Assembly: GCA_027069385.1 (NCBI GenBank)
Contig: JALXER010000363.1
Coordinates: 1 to 21,131, forward strand
Origin: Paracoccaceae bacterium
GTDB lineage: Bacteria > Pseudomonadota > Alphaproteobacteria > Rhodobacterales > Rhodobacteraceae
DNA: 21,131 nt
Reading direction: 5' to 3'
Below the pieces are notes generated by a model. The model worked only from the letters and a program-made list of their open reading frames with translations. It was not told the origin of the DNA and did no database searches. Every line of letters starts with the position of its first letter. The first letter of the stretch is position 1. This document shows positions 1 through 8,890 of this stretch, in pieces. A program made the position numbers and the translations under genes.

Positions 1-1
1 G

Positions 2-193
2 CGGAAGGCCAAGGGCCTGTCCCAGGCCGACCTCGCCAGCCTGCTCGGCAAACCGGCATCATTTGTGGGGAAATACGAACTGGGCGAACGGCGTCTGGAC
101 GTGGTGGAAACCTTCGTGATCCTGAACGCGCTGGGCGAGGAACCAACAGGGTTTCTGGAGGGGTGTTTGGGGGCGTTGCCTGCGAGGGTTTAG
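2..193 (+). CDS. XRE-family helix-turn-helix regulator, C-terminal fragment
   Basis: The reading frame is open from the window edge and ends at TAG 191-193, giving the last 63 residues. It begins RKAKGLSQADLASLLGKPAS and continues FVGKYELGERRLDVVE. This is the Cro/C1-type HTH pattern: SQ-(D/E)-LA, then a turn, the recognition helix 'SFVGKYE', then 'GER'. XRE proteins are DNA-binding repressors or activators, often of neighbouring genes or of toxin-antitoxin, RM and phage functions. The N-terminus lies outside the window, so any further domain is unknown. It converges on the DUF6119 gene with only 13 bp between the two stop codons. It could be a control protein for the island, but its position (convergent, 2 kb from hsdR) does not show that. 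Confidence 0.85.
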   Translation, partial: RKAKGLSQADLASLLGKPASFVGKYELGERRLDVVETFVILNALGEEPTGFLEGCLGALPARV

Positions 194-206
194 AGGCTTC
201 ACTCTG

Positions 207-1841
207 TCAGGTTGGAATAAACCGAAGAGCAACCTTGAACTGCATTGCGCCCAGGTTCCTAGCCTCATCACGCAGTGTTATGCGGCTGAAAAACGGAATT
301 CTGAATTCGCCATCATTTCTTGGGGCATCAATAATATGAAACTCGATAGTCCAACCGCGAAAGTCATGCTCTAACGCTGCCGTCAAACTCTCTGCGGCTT
401 TGTCATCGGACAATTCTCTGATCTTTTCAATCAGCTGTTCACGCATTTCTGGAATTGTTGCCAAGACCTTTGCAGAGTTACTTCCCTGCTTGAAGAAGTG
501 GCTTAGAACACTGGATTGGCGTGAACTTTTCTTGACATGGATGAGCCTCCTGCCGTCGATGTCCAGCAAGTCACAAAGCTCAAGCTTATTGTGCTGTTCT
601 CCGGCAATCGAAAAGATCTCCTGATCAAGGCAAATCTGGTCGTATTCTTCTGCGCAGCGCTGATTGTATGCAAGTTCAGTTTCGTATCCGGTCTTCTTCC
701 CATCCTCGCTGACTTTTTTGATAATTTTCAAAGGGGGAGCTGGCCAATCTTCGATAAGTTTTTTGAAAGCATCGTCAATCGCCTTCTTGAACTGCTCATC
801 CAGCCGATACCATTCTCCTTCGCTGATGGCATATAGCTTACCGTCCAGTGTGATTGAGCCGACCAAGGATTTTTTTATGCTGCTTCGTTGCTTGGACTGT
901 GCGTCATTGGAAAATTCCGCCAGAACCCCGTGTTTTTTTGCGATTTGCTCAACATTTAGGGTTTTCAGTTTCTCTCCAAGGGCATTCCTATAATTTTCCA
1001 GAAGCAAATCCGGTAAGCGGTCTCGGATACCCGGGCCGTAGAGACCATAATAAACCACATCGTCTTCCGACCAACCGGGTAGGGAAAGTTCAAAATCGTC
1101 GCGGCCGTCACGGATACTCTCCACCGCTTTTTGATCCAGTTGGTTTTGCAAGGTTCTGTCCGGCACAGGGCGAACTTTGTCAATTATTTCGAATGCGGTC
1201 TTCTTGTAGGCATCGGAATTGTAACGGCTTATAGCTTCTTCGGCGATGTCGGCCATCTCCGACAAATCCATCTCTTTTGTGACTTTTAAGGAGGTTGCTC
1301 CAGATAGGCTTTTGGCAAAGTCATCACCTTCAATGCGGCCACTGACCCGCCGAACAAGATCAAGGGCTTCGTCGATGCCAAACGACTGTAAGTCCCGTTG
1401 AAATGCAGATTGCAATGCCCCCTTCATGGCTTCGCCGAGATGGTTGCTGTCAATTCGCCTTACTTTTTCATCGCTTAACGAGTTGATTGCAACTTTCAGC
1501 CCGAAGTCCATGACAATCCTCTCGTCGTTGATGAATGTCCAGCCGTGTGCAAACGGGATTATCCACACCCTTTCGGCATGTTTGAACACAACGACGGCAC
1601 AGGAAGTCAGATTGGTAAATTCAGGCAAACCATCAATGATTTCCCCAAGTGCCGGAAGCCATTTCGGTTTTGATGGCGGATTTCTGAAGATATAGGCGGT
1701 AGCACTATCACCCAGTTTTTCTGAATGAAAAATTTCACCGCCTGCTTCGATGGTTTTCTGTGCATTATCGGAAAACACGTCTTTGAAATCGTTGACGCCT
1801 TCCTTGGCCAAATAGAGCGTAAGCGTTTTCGATTTTGCCAT
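207..1841 (-). CDS. DUF6119 / TIGR04141-like sporadically distributed protein
   Basis: The product is 544 aa, within the usual size of the TIGR04141 family of sporadically distributed proteins (now DUF6119). Family-like blocks visible by eye are the N-terminal LTLYLAKEGVNDFKDVF, the segment VWIIPFAHGWTFIND with MDFGLKVAINSL after it, the GEWYRLDEQFKKAI block, AYNQRCAEEYD, and ELCDLLDIDGRRLIHVKKSS with SVLSHFFKQG. No catalytic motif or membrane segment is obvious. I chose the ATG at 1841 over an in-frame start 11 codons upstream because GAGG lies 6 nt before it. The family is uncharacterised biochemically as far as I know; its members turn up patchily near restriction and defence genes. Here it is divergent from hsdRMS with a shared 324-bp upstream region. 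A defence role is inference from context. Base composition is AT-richer than the core genes on the right. Confidence 0.8.
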   Translation of the reverse strand: MAKSKTLTLYLAKEGVNDFKDVFSDNAQKTIEAGGEIFHSEKLGDSATAYIFRNPPSKPKWLPALGEIIDGLPEFTNLTSCAVVVFKHAERVWIIPFAHGWTFINDERIVMDFGLKVAINSLSDEKVRRIDSNHLGEAMKGALQSAFQRDLQSFGIDEALDLVRRVSGRIEGDDFAKSLSGATSLKVTKEMDLSEMADIAEEAISRYNSDAYKKTAFEIIDKVRPVPDRTLQNQLDQKAVESIRDGRDDFELSLPGWSEDDVVYYGLYGPGIRDRLPDLLLENYRNALGEKLKTLNVEQIAKKHGVLAEFSNDAQSKQRSSIKKSLVGSITLDGKLYAISEGEWYRLDEQFKKAIDDAFKKLIEDWPAPPLKIIKKVSEDGKKTGYETELAYNQRCAEEYDQICLDQEIFSIAGEQHNKLELCDLLDIDGRRLIHVKKSSRQSSVLSHFFKQGSNSAKVLATIPEMREQLIEKIRELSDDKAAESLTAALEHDFRGWTIEFHIIDAPRNDGEFRIPFFSRITLRDEARNLGAMQFKVALRFIPT

Positions 1842-1997
1842 AGTGAGCCTCAAATACGTGCGCAAATCGTGCAAAAAGTAGGTTCAATCTCTTTAAGGTT
1901 GTGAATCTGATGGGATAATGCAAGTGATTCGGAACCATACGAAGCATCCACACCTCACCGGCTCCTTTGGTGAAAGAGCAAAATCTTGCCCCATCGC

Positions 1998-2011
1998 TGC
2001 AACCAGTTGCA
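1998..2011. repeat. TGCAAC-NN-GTTGCA palindrome, copy 1 (noncoding)
   Basis: The sequence is TGCAACCAGTTGCA, followed by AAAG. Six-base arms are perfectly inverted around a 2-bp spacer. It lies about 155 bp upstream of hsdR and outside any supported gene. Copies at 11791, 12724 and 14745 share the arms exactly. Confidence 0.75.
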
Positions 2012-2108
2012 AAGTTCGCGGTCCACAAGTGGCGAAATTCTCCCGCAAGTCCCGATGGCTTGCACTAACACATTGATAATTTGCCGTGTTTGCCTCTAAG
2101 TTGTTCTG

Positions 2109-2133
2109 GTGGCCAGGTGGATTAAGTGGCCAC
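2109..2133. promoter_or_regulatory. Inverted repeat GTGGCCA-N11-TGGCCAC upstream of hsdR
   Basis: Two 7-bp arms, 2109-2115 and 2127-2133, are separated by 11 bp; the right arm sits within GTGGCCAC, itself an 8-bp palindrome. It lies 33-57 bp before the hsdR start codon, where an operator or a 5' UTR hairpin could act. RM operons are often autoregulated, but nothing here identifies a binding protein. Confidence 0.35.
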
Positions 2134-2165
2134 TACCATTTGTTGTTTTCGGAAGGGGCTGCTGT

Positions 2166-5100
2166 TTGGCGTCGCAGAATTTTGAATTCTTGGAACCTGT
2201 TAACAGCACCTTGGCGGCACTGGGTGGGCTGGCCGAGCGGTATTTCCATGACGATCCAAGCACTTCGCTCATCAAGGCCCGGCAGTATTGCGAGCTTTTG
2301 ACGCGGCTTCACGCGGCGCATATGGGTCTGCTGGAAGAGCCGGAAGAGACCCAGAGCGCCTTGTTGAGGCGATTGAAATTCGAGCGCGCCATTCCTGACA
2401 AAGTTCTGGACGTTCTGCATTTCATCCGCAGGACCGGCAACGCGGCGGTGCATGAAGCGGCCGGGGATCACCGGCAGGCGCTGACAACACTCAAGATGCT
2501 GGTCCAGTTGGGGGTTTGGCACTACCGGGTTGTGCGCAATGATCCGAAGTTTTCCAATGGGCCATTCATCCCGCCCGCACGTCCCAAAGATACAAGTGCC
2601 GAGTTGGCGCAGGAATTGGACCGCCTGCGGGCGGAAAGGGATGCTGCGATAGACGAGGCCGAAAAAGCCCGCGAGGCAGCGCAGCAAGCCGCTCTGAGCG
2701 CTGAAACAGCGGGTGAACGGCAACAGCGAGAAGCCCGGGAGCGCGAAGAATGGGAGGCGCTAGCTGCGCAGATTGACCAGGAGAAAACTCGGCTTGAGCA
2801 AGAATTGGAGGAACTGCAATCGAAGGCGGCAGCGGCCACTTACGAGCAGCGCATGGAGTTCATCCAAACTGCACAGACCGCCACAACCGCTATTGATCTT
2901 GATGAAGCGGCGACACGCGATCTGATAGATCAGCAGTTGCGCGACTGGGGGTGGGAGGCCGATAGCGTGGAGCTTCGCCACGCCAAGGGAACGCGACCGG
3001 CCAAGGGTCGCAGGCTGGCGATTGCCGAATGGCCAACCGCAAGCGGCCCGGCGGATTATGCGCTTTTTATCGGTCTTGAATGTGTCGGGATCGTTGAGGC
3101 CAAGCGGTATCGCAAGAACGTATCGGCGGCGATTGATCAGGCTGAGCGCTACGCCAAAGACATTCAGTATGACAATCTGCCTGAAGAATGGGAGGGTGGG
3201 TATCGTGTGCCATTCGTGTTCGCAACCAATGGCAGGCCGTATCTGAAACAGATCGAGACCGAGAGCGGTATCTGGTTCCGCGATGTCAGGTTGGCAACCA
3301 ACCGCCGCCGCGCACTTGTCGAATGGCCTACGCCGGAAGGGCTGAAAGCCAGGTTGGAGACGGATCGAAAAGCGGCCGAGAAAGCGCTTGAAAGCAAACC
3401 TTTTGATTTCGGTTTCCAGCTTCGCCCCTACCAGAAGAGGGCTATTGAAAAAGTGGAGGAAGCCCTGTCAAAGGACCAGCGGGAAATGCTGGTGGCAATG
3501 GCAACGGGAACCGGCAAGACCAAGCTGGCCATCGCCATGCTATACCGCCTGTTGGCCACCAAGCGTTTCCGCAACATCTGCTTCGTTGTGGACCGTTCCG
3601 CGTTGGGCAAACAGACCAGCGACGAATTCATGAGCACGGCCATCGAAGGCCCAAAGACATTTGGCCAATTGTTCGGCATGAAGGGCCTTGAAGACGTGAA
3701 GCCGGATGAAGAAACTCGCCTGCATATCTGCACCATCCAGGGTCTCGTCAAACGGGTGCTGTTCACCGATGACCCCGCCGATACGCCGCCGATTGATCAA
3801 TATGATCTGATCGTGGTGGATGAATGCCACCGGGGCTATCTGCTGGATCGGGAAATGTCGGATGCCGAGATGAGCTTTCGCGGGCAGGAAGACTACATCT
3901 CGAAATACCGGCGGGTGCTGGAGTATTTTGACGCGGTGAAGATCGGCCTGACGGCTACTCCTGCCCTGCACACGGCCCAGATTTTCGGCGACCCGATCTA
4001 TACCCACACCTACCGCGAGGCGGTCATTGACGGCTGGCTCATCGACCATGAACCGCCAATCAGGATTGAGACCGAGCTAAGCACCGGCGGTATCAACTTC
4101 GCCCCGGGCGAGGAATTTGAGGCGGTCGATACCAAGACCGGCGAGGTTGACCTGCACACGGCACCGGACGAACTGAATTTCGAGGTCGAGGCCTTCAATC
4201 GCCGTGTCATCACGGTGGAATTCAACCGTGTTGTGGCCGAGGAACTGGCCCGCCAGATCGACCCATCATTGCCCAGCAAGACCCTGATCTTTGCCGTAAA
4301 TGATGCCCATGCCGATATTGTGGTGGATGAACTCAAGAAGGCATTCGAGGCGCAATATGGCCAGATCGAGGATGCCGCCGTGCGCAAGATCACCGGCAGT
4401 ATCGAAAACGGCAATTCGGCCCGGATCAACAAGGTCATTCGCTCTTTCCGCAACGATGCCTTCCCCAAGGTTGCGGTGACGGTCGATCTGCTGACCACTG
4501 GCATTGACGTGCCCAAGATCACCAATCTGGTGTTTATCCGCCGGGTCAACAGTCGCATTCTCTATGAACAGATGCTGGGCCGCGCCACCCGGCGTTGCGA
4601 CGAGATTGGCAAGGAAGTGTTCCGCATTTTCGATGCGGTGGACCTCTATTCCACCTTGCAGGACCTGACCCAGATGAAGCCGGTGGCGAGCGACCCAAAA
4701 CTGACCTTCGAGCAGCTCTTTGACGAACTGGCCCAGGTGGAAGAGGACGAACAACGCGAGATCGTGCGCGATCAAATCCTCGCCAAGCTGCATCGGAAAC
4801 TGCGCAAAATGCCGTCTAAGGTGGAAGAGGCCATTCGTGATCTGACCGGTGAAAGCGCCGAGGAGCTGCGCGACCGGCTGCGGGAAAACTCGTTGAAACA
4901 CGCCTCCGAATGGGCGCGCAAACACGCCGGTATCGGCAAAATCCTTGACTGGGACCCGGACGGCACCGGGCCGAACCTTGTGCCGATCTCGACCCATCCC
5001 GATGCACCAAAGGGTGTGAAGCGCGGCTATGGGGACGCGGACAAGCCCGAAGACTTCCTCGACACCTTCAAATCCTTCGTGCGCAACAACCAGAACAAGA

Positions 5101-5549
5101 TTGTCGCCCTTTCCGTGGTGGTGCAGCGTCCACGCGAGCTGACCCGGCAAGAACTGCGCAACCTGCGCCTTGAGCTTGACCGGCTCGACTATTCCGAAGC
5201 CAATCTGCGCCGCGCCTGGAACGATGCCTCGAACGAGGACATCGCCGCTTCCATCATCGGGTTCGTGCGCCAGGCGGCGATTGGCGATCCCCTGATCCCC
5301 TTTGATGAACGTGTCCGACAGGCCACCCGCGCGATCCTTTCGCAGGGCAACTGGTCCGACCCGCAAAAAACCTGGCTGCGCCGTATCGCCGAACAGATCG
5401 AGAAAGAAATTGTCGTTGACCGACAAGCCCTTGACGAAGGCACCTTCAAACAGCATGGAGGCTTTGAACGTCTCAACAAGGTCTTTGACGGACGCCTTGA
5501 GGCGATCCTGGAAGATTTCAACGAAGAACTCTGGAAAGTGGGCGCATGA
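2166..5549 (+). CDS. hsdR: Type I restriction enzyme, R subunit (HsdR, EcoEI-like)
   Basis: The motor and nuclease subunit of a type I RM complex translocates and cuts unmethylated DNA, working with HsdM2S. From a TTG start the product is 1127 aa. Domains in order: a DUF4145-like helical domain (about 1-125, with RRTGNAAVHEA); a charged coiled coil rich in E, A and R (about 145-235); a PD-(D/E)XK nuclease with D297 and E311-A-K313; and an SF2 helicase with Walker A ATGTGKT (446-452), DECH (552-555), TAT (596-598) and motif VI QMLGRATRR from 802. The C-terminal region resembles EcoEI_R_C. I chose the TTG because GGAAGGGG lies 7 nt upstream and the family begins near 'ASQNFEFLEP'; the longer GTG start at 2109 adds 19 unlike residues. 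All catalytic motifs are intact. Its stop overlaps the hsdM start (ATGA), so translation is coupled. Confidence 0.96.
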   Translation: MASQNFEFLEPVNSTLAALGGLAERYFHDDPSTSLIKARQYCELLTRLHAAHMGLLEEPEETQSALLRRLKFERAIPDKVLDVLHFIRRTGNAAVHEAAGDHRQALTTLKMLVQLGVWHYRVVRNDPKFSNGPFIPPARPKDTSAELAQELDRLRAERDAAIDEAEKAREAAQQAALSAETAGERQQREAREREEWEALAAQIDQEKTRLEQELEELQSKAAAATYEQRMEFIQTAQTATTAIDLDEAATRDLIDQQLRDWGWEADSVELRHAKGTRPAKGRRLAIAEWPTASGPADYALFIGLECVGIVEAKRYRKNVSAAIDQAERYAKDIQYDNLPEEWEGGYRVPFVFATNGRPYLKQIETESGIWFRDVRLATNRRRALVEWPTPEGLKARLETDRKAAEKALESKPFDFGFQLRPYQKRAIEKVEEALSKDQREMLVAMATGTGKTKLAIAMLYRLLATKRFRNICFVVDRSALGKQTSDEFMSTAIEGPKTFGQLFGMKGLEDVKPDEETRLHICTIQGLVKRVLFTDDPADTPPIDQYDLIVVDECHRGYLLDREMSDAEMSFRGQEDYISKYRRVLEYFDAVKIGLTATPALHTAQIFGDPIYTHTYREAVIDGWLIDHEPPIRIETELSTGGINFAPGEEFEAVDTKTGEVDLHTAPDELNFEVEAFNRRVITVEFNRVVAEELARQIDPSLPSKTLIFAVNDAHADIVVDELKKAFEAQYGQIEDAAVRKITGSIENGNSARINKVIRSFRNDAFPKVAVTVDLLTTGIDVPKITNLVFIRRVNSRILYEQMLGRATRRCDEIGKEVFRIFDAVDLYSTLQDLTQMKPVASDPKLTFEQLFDELAQVEEDEQREIVRDQILAKLHRKLRKMPSKVEEAIRDLTGESAEELRDRLRENSLKHASEWARKHAGIGKILDWDPDGTGPNLVPISTHPDAPKGVKRGYGDADKPEDFLDTFKSFVRNNQNKIVALSVVVQRPRELTRQELRNLRLELDRLDYSEANLRRAWNDASNEDIAASIIGFVRQAAIGDPLIPFDERVRQATRAILSQGNWSDPQKTWLRRIAEQIEKEIVVDRQALDEGTFKQHGGFERLNKVFDGRLEAILEDFNEELWKVGA

Positions 5550-7018
5550 AGCCGAGAACCGCCGATATTGTCGATAAATTGTGGCGCGAAGCCAAAACCC
5601 TGCAAGGGGCGGGCATCTCGATCCTGCATTATGTGAACGAACTCACCTACCTCTTGTTTCTCAAGATGCTGGTGGAAACCGACCAGGAAAACCGCATCCC
5701 CGCCGATTACGGCTGGACGCAACTGGCCGCCCTCGAAGGCGGTGACCAACTGCGTTATTATCGAAAACTGCTGCTGGACCTTGGCGACCCAAAAATCGTC
5801 ACCGATCCCATGGTGCAGGCCATTTTCACCGACGCACAGACCCACCTGCGCGAACCCAAGGACCTCAAGACCCTCACCACCAATATCGACAAGATCGACT
5901 GGTTCTCGGCCCGTGAGGACGGACTGGGCGACCTCTATGAGGGCCTGATGCAAAAGGTCATGTCCGATACCAAATCCAAGGCCGGGCAGTATTTCACCCC
6001 GCGCCCGCTGATCGACAGCATCATTCGCCTGGTCCAGCCCCGGCCCGGCGAGGTGGTGCAGGACCCGGCCGCAGGCACCGGCGGCTTTCTGATCGCCGCT
6101 GACCGCTACATCAAGGACCACACCGACGACCTGTTCCAACTGTCGCAGGACCAGGGCCACTTCCAGCGCAAACAGGCCTTTCGCGGCCATGAATTCGTGC
6201 CGGACACCCGCCGCCTCTGCGTGATGAACATGCTGCTGCACGGCATTGAAAGCCTGATCGGGCTGGAGGATAGCTGCTCGCCAGCGGGCGAGGCGCTGGG
6301 CAAGGCGGACGTGATCCTGATGAACCCGCCATTCAACAAGATGCCCGGCACCGTCAACCGCCCCGATTTCTCGATCACGGCGGGCGAGCGGGTGGGGCCG
6401 ATGCCGTTTCTGGAACACGCCGTGCGGGCGCTGAACCCCGGCGGGCGCTGCGCCATTGTCATGCCCGACAACATCCTGTTTGGCGATGGCACCGGCACCG
6501 AACTGCGCCGCTTTCTGATGGCCAATTGCAACCTGCACACCATTTTGCGGCTGCCCACGGGGATTTTCTATGCCCAGGGCGTGAAAACCAACGTGCTGTT
6601 TTTCACCCGCGTGACCGAAGAAATCATGCCCGCCGATCACCAGACCAGCGCCACAGACACCGTGTGGTTTTACGACCTGCGCACCAACATGCCTGCTTTT
6701 GGCAAGACCAACCCGCTGAAGCCCGAGGATTTCGCCGATTTCGAGGCCAGCTTCGGTGCCGACCCAAAGGGTGGGGCCGAACGCGAGGACGAGGGCGAAG
6801 ACGGCCGCTGGCGCAGCTATACGCGTGACGAGATTGCTGCGCGTGGCGATAACCTCGACATCACCTGGCTGCGCGAGGAAACCGGCGACGAAGAAGACAT
6901 GCTCGCCACCCCCGAGGAAATCGCCGAGGCCATCACCACCCACCTGGAAGCGGCGCTGGCCGAGATCAGGGCGCTGAGCGAGGCGCTGGGCGAAGATGAG
7001 CCAGAGGTGGAGGCATGA
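5546..7018 (+). CDS. hsdM: Type I restriction-modification, methyltransferase subunit (HsdM)
   Basis: This N6-adenine methyltransferase modifies the recognition site chosen by HsdS and forms the M2S core of the type I complex. The 490-aa product has an N-terminal helical HsdM domain (about 1-140), then GQYFTPRPLIDSII, the SAM-binding motif I DPAAGTGGF (173-181) and the catalytic motif IV NPPF (260-263). The late acidic region is typical of EcoEI/type IB relatives. It begins with an ATG that overlaps the hsdR stop by 4 nt (ATGA) and ends in another ATGA overlap with hsdS, so the three genes are one operon. No frameshift or missing motif is seen, so an active methyltransferase is expected. Confidence 0.96.
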   Translation: MKPRTADIVDKLWREAKTLQGAGISILHYVNELTYLLFLKMLVETDQENRIPADYGWTQLAALEGGDQLRYYRKLLLDLGDPKIVTDPMVQAIFTDAQTHLREPKDLKTLTTNIDKIDWFSAREDGLGDLYEGLMQKVMSDTKSKAGQYFTPRPLIDSIIRLVQPRPGEVVQDPAAGTGGFLIAADRYIKDHTDDLFQLSQDQGHFQRKQAFRGHEFVPDTRRLCVMNMLLHGIESLIGLEDSCSPAGEALGKADVILMNPPFNKMPGTVNRPDFSITAGERVGPMPFLEHAVRALNPGGRCAIVMPDNILFGDGTGTELRRFLMANCNLHTILRLPTGIFYAQGVKTNVLFFTRVTEEIMPADHQTSATDTVWFYDLRTNMPAFGKTNPLKPEDFADFEASFGADPKGGAEREDEGEDGRWRSYTRDEIAARGDNLDITWLREETGDEEDMLATPEEIAEAITTHLEAALAEIRALSEALGEDEPEVEA

Positions 7019-8322
7019 CGGCGGATTTGCCTGCGGGGTGGGTTGAGGCGACGCTGGGGGATGTGACCGAGCCTTTCGAGACGATTGACCCGCGCAAGCT
7101 GTCAGATCAGGAGTTCCGCTATGTTGATATTGGCGCAATTGACAATGCGTCAGCAACGATAACCACCCCGAAAAAGTTCAAGGGGGCTGATGCGCCATCC
7201 CGAGCGCGCCGGGTGCTCAAAAAAGACGACGTTCTGTTTTCAACAGTTCGCACATACCTGAAAAATATAGCGATGGTCCCCAAAGACCTTGAAGGTGGAT
7301 TGACTTCGACAGGCATTTGCTTGCTGCGAACAAGCGAAGCGATAGAACCGAAATACCTTTTCCGATGGGTTCTATCGGAAGAGTTCATCTCATCAATCTC
7401 GCAAAGCCAGGACGGAACGCTTTATCCTGCTGTCAGGGATGCTGACGTTTTCGCTGCACCCATCCCACTCCCCCCGCTGCCCGAGCAGAGGCGGATTGTG
7501 CGCAAGCTGGACCGCGTCACCGCCCACAGCACCAAAGCCCGCACCCACCTCACCGCCCTCAAGACCCTGGTGGAGCGGTATAAGGCGGCGGTGTTGGGAA
7601 GTATCTTTGGAGGTATGCGGGCTGAAGAGCAATCATTTAGGGCACTAAGTTTGATGGTCACCAGTGGGTCTCGTGGATGGGCCAAATACTATTCCGATAC
7701 TGGTCCTCTTTTTATACGAGTGGGTGACACAAAACGGGGATCGCCTGAACTTGATCTTTCTTCAGTGCAGCATGTCTCTCCCCCTTCGAACGCAGAAGGT
7801 CAGAGAACTCGGCTTCAGGAGAGTGATATTGTTGTAACGATAACTGCAGACCTGGGTCGCGTTGGCATTGTTCCGAACGACCTGGGGGAAGCTTATATTA
7901 ATCAGCATGTTGCTTTAATCCGTTTAAAGGAGCCTGACTATTCAAGATATATTGGCTGGTTTTTAATCAGTTCTTTGGGGCAGAAACAGTTGTTTGAAAA
8001 TGACCGTGGAGCTACGAAATCTGGGTTAGGTTTGGATGATATTCGCGCTGTAAGCATCCCCCTCCCACCCCTCGAAGAACAACGCGAGATCGTGCGGCGC
8101 ATCGACGCCGCCTTTGCCCGGATCGACCTGCTGGCGGCAGAGGCCGAGCGGGCCTTGACGCTGGTCGGCCATCTCGACCAGCGCATTCTGGAGCGCGCCT
8201 TTTCCGGCGGCCTCGTCAGCCAGAACCCCGACGACGAACCCGCCGCCGCACTCCTCGCCCGCATCAAGGCAACCCGCGCCGCCACTCCGGCCAAAAAACG
8301 GCGCAGTCGGGCGAAGGCTTAG
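7015..8322 (+). CDS. hsdS: Type I restriction-modification, specificity subunit (HsdS)
   Basis: HsdS reads the bipartite DNA target and holds HsdM and HsdR together. The 435-aa protein has two target recognition domains (about 1-150 and 205-345), each followed by a conserved helical spacer announced by PLPPLPEQRRIVRKLD (151-166) and IPLPPLEEQREIVRRID (from 348). The C-terminus is basic (KKRRSRAKA). Codons inside the two TRDs are visibly AT-richer than those of the spacers, the usual sign of TRD exchange. The last 65 bp recur at 11118-11182 as an orphan copy, so the 3' end of this gene has been duplicated or recombined. The target sequence cannot be predicted from the protein alone. Confidence 0.95.
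   Translation: MTADLPAGWVEATLGDVTEPFETIDPRKLSDQEFRYVDIGAIDNASATITTPKKFKGADAPSRARRVLKKDDVLFSTVRTYLKNIAMVPKDLEGGLTSTGICLLRTSEAIEPKYLFRWVLSEEFISSISQSQDGTLYPAVRDADVFAAPIPLPPLPEQRRIVRKLDRVTAHSTKARTHLTALKTLVERYKAAVLGSIFGGMRAEEQSFRALSLMVTSGSRGWAKYYSDTGPLFIRVGDTKRGSPELDLSSVQHVSPPSNAEGQRTRLQESDIVVTITADLGRVGIVPNDLGEAYINQHVALIRLKEPDYSRYIGWFLISSLGQKQLFENDRGATKSGLGLDDIRAVSIPLPPLEEQREIVRRIDAAFARIDLLAAEAERALTLVGHLDQRILERAFSGGLVSQNPDDEPAAALLARIKATRAATPAKKRRSRAKA
8257..8322 (+). repeat. Direct repeat, copy 1 (hsdS 3' end)
   Basis: These are the last codons of hsdS. The block matches 11118-11182 in the same orientation at about 56 of 65 positions, in the same reading frame (ARIKATRAATPAKKRRSRAKA here, ARIQSIRAATPATKRRRRAKA there; each is 21 residues, of which 15 are shared). 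TCCTGCTC 10 bp downstream also recurs after copy 2, so similarity may extend a little further. Confidence 0.8.
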
Positions 8323-8365
8323 GGGCCAGCCTCCTGCTCGGCAATTCGATTACGGCCTATGGGCT

Positions 8366-8872
8366 TTAAGACCAAATGGGTTTAGCGTGAGGGACCACCA
8401 TTTTCTTTGTGGCTGTTCCTCCAAATATTAGCCGAATAACGCCAGAATGTGTGACGATCAATAAATTTTCCTCATCTGGTATTTCTGAAAAAGCTTTCCT
8501 TATGCGCGCTGAGAATGTGGCCTCCGTCTCACCGCCCGGTGGATTGACATTGGCAGGTCTCTCTAGTTTTGGTCGCCCCTCGTATATGCCCCAACATCGT
8601 TCATTCAAGGCCGAATTAATGTGCACTGGCATATTAAGAGTTTTTGAAACGATCATTGCCGTTTCTGCACATCTTTTGAGAGAGCTTGAATAAATTGCGC
8701 GAACGCCAGCCTCTTTTAGTTCTTCCGCACCTTTCCGCGCTTCTTCTTTTCCAATTTCGTTCAGGGGAATATCTTTTGCCCCCATCAAGAGCCCTTCAAC
8801 ATTCCAATCAGTTTGCCCATGCCGCATGAATATTGTTGGGTGAGATCGGGATTTTAATATGCTGTTTGTCAT
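8366..8872 (-). CDS. Histidine phosphatase family protein (phosphoglycerate mutase-like)
   Basis: Enzymes of this superfamily remove phosphate through a phosphohistidine intermediate; substrates range from sugar phosphates to nucleotides and cannot be read from sequence. The 168-aa product has the full set of active-site residues: R17-H18-G (MRHGQTDWN), SSSLKRCAETA with R67, LNERCWGIYEG with E91, and VTHSG with H142. No signal peptide is seen, so it is cytoplasmic. It is the last gene of a three-gene minus-strand cassette, 18 bp after the stop of the nucleotidyltransferase gene, and converges on hsdS with a 43-bp gap. No strong Shine-Dalgarno precedes its ATG; GGGCGG lies about 12 nt upstream. 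The ATG at codon 16 (directly MRHGQ) is a less likely start. Its pairing with an HD hydrolase and an NTase suggests a nucleotide substrate, which is inference. Confidence 0.9.
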   Translation of the reverse strand: MTNSILKSRSHPTIFMRHGQTDWNVEGLLMGAKDIPLNEIGKEEARKGAEELKEAGVRAIYSSSLKRCAETAMIVSKTLNMPVHINSALNERCWGIYEGRPKLERPANVNPPGGETEATFSARIRKAFSEIPDEENLLIVTHSGVIRLIFGGTATKKMVVPHAKPIWS

Positions 8873-8890
8873 TGCAGGTTATCCGCCCTG

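Larger units (their letters stand above)
1842..2165. promoter_or_regulatory. Divergent intergenic region between the DUF6119 gene and hsdR
   Basis: This 324-bp stretch holds no convincing gene. It must carry promoters in both directions. Visible elements are a near-palindrome TGCAACCAGTTGCA (1998-2011), which recurs three more times in the window, a possible -35 TTGATA (2073-2078) for hsdR with only a weak -10, the inverted repeat GTGGCCA / TGGCCAC (2109-2115 and 2127-2133), and the ribosome-binding site GGAAGG (2151-2156) of hsdR. Promoter calls are weak; the repeats are seen directly. Confidence 0.5.

Noticed and set aside
4266..5456. Minus-strand open frame of 396 aa inside hsdR
   Set aside because: Antisense shadow of the conserved helicase and C-terminal region of hsdR; no start signal or family motif.
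5189..7156. Long minus-strand open frame (655 aa) opposite hsdR/hsdM
   Set aside because: It lies antisense to intact hsdM motifs, its translation is low in complexity with no recognisable domain, and GC-rich codon bias explains the open frame.
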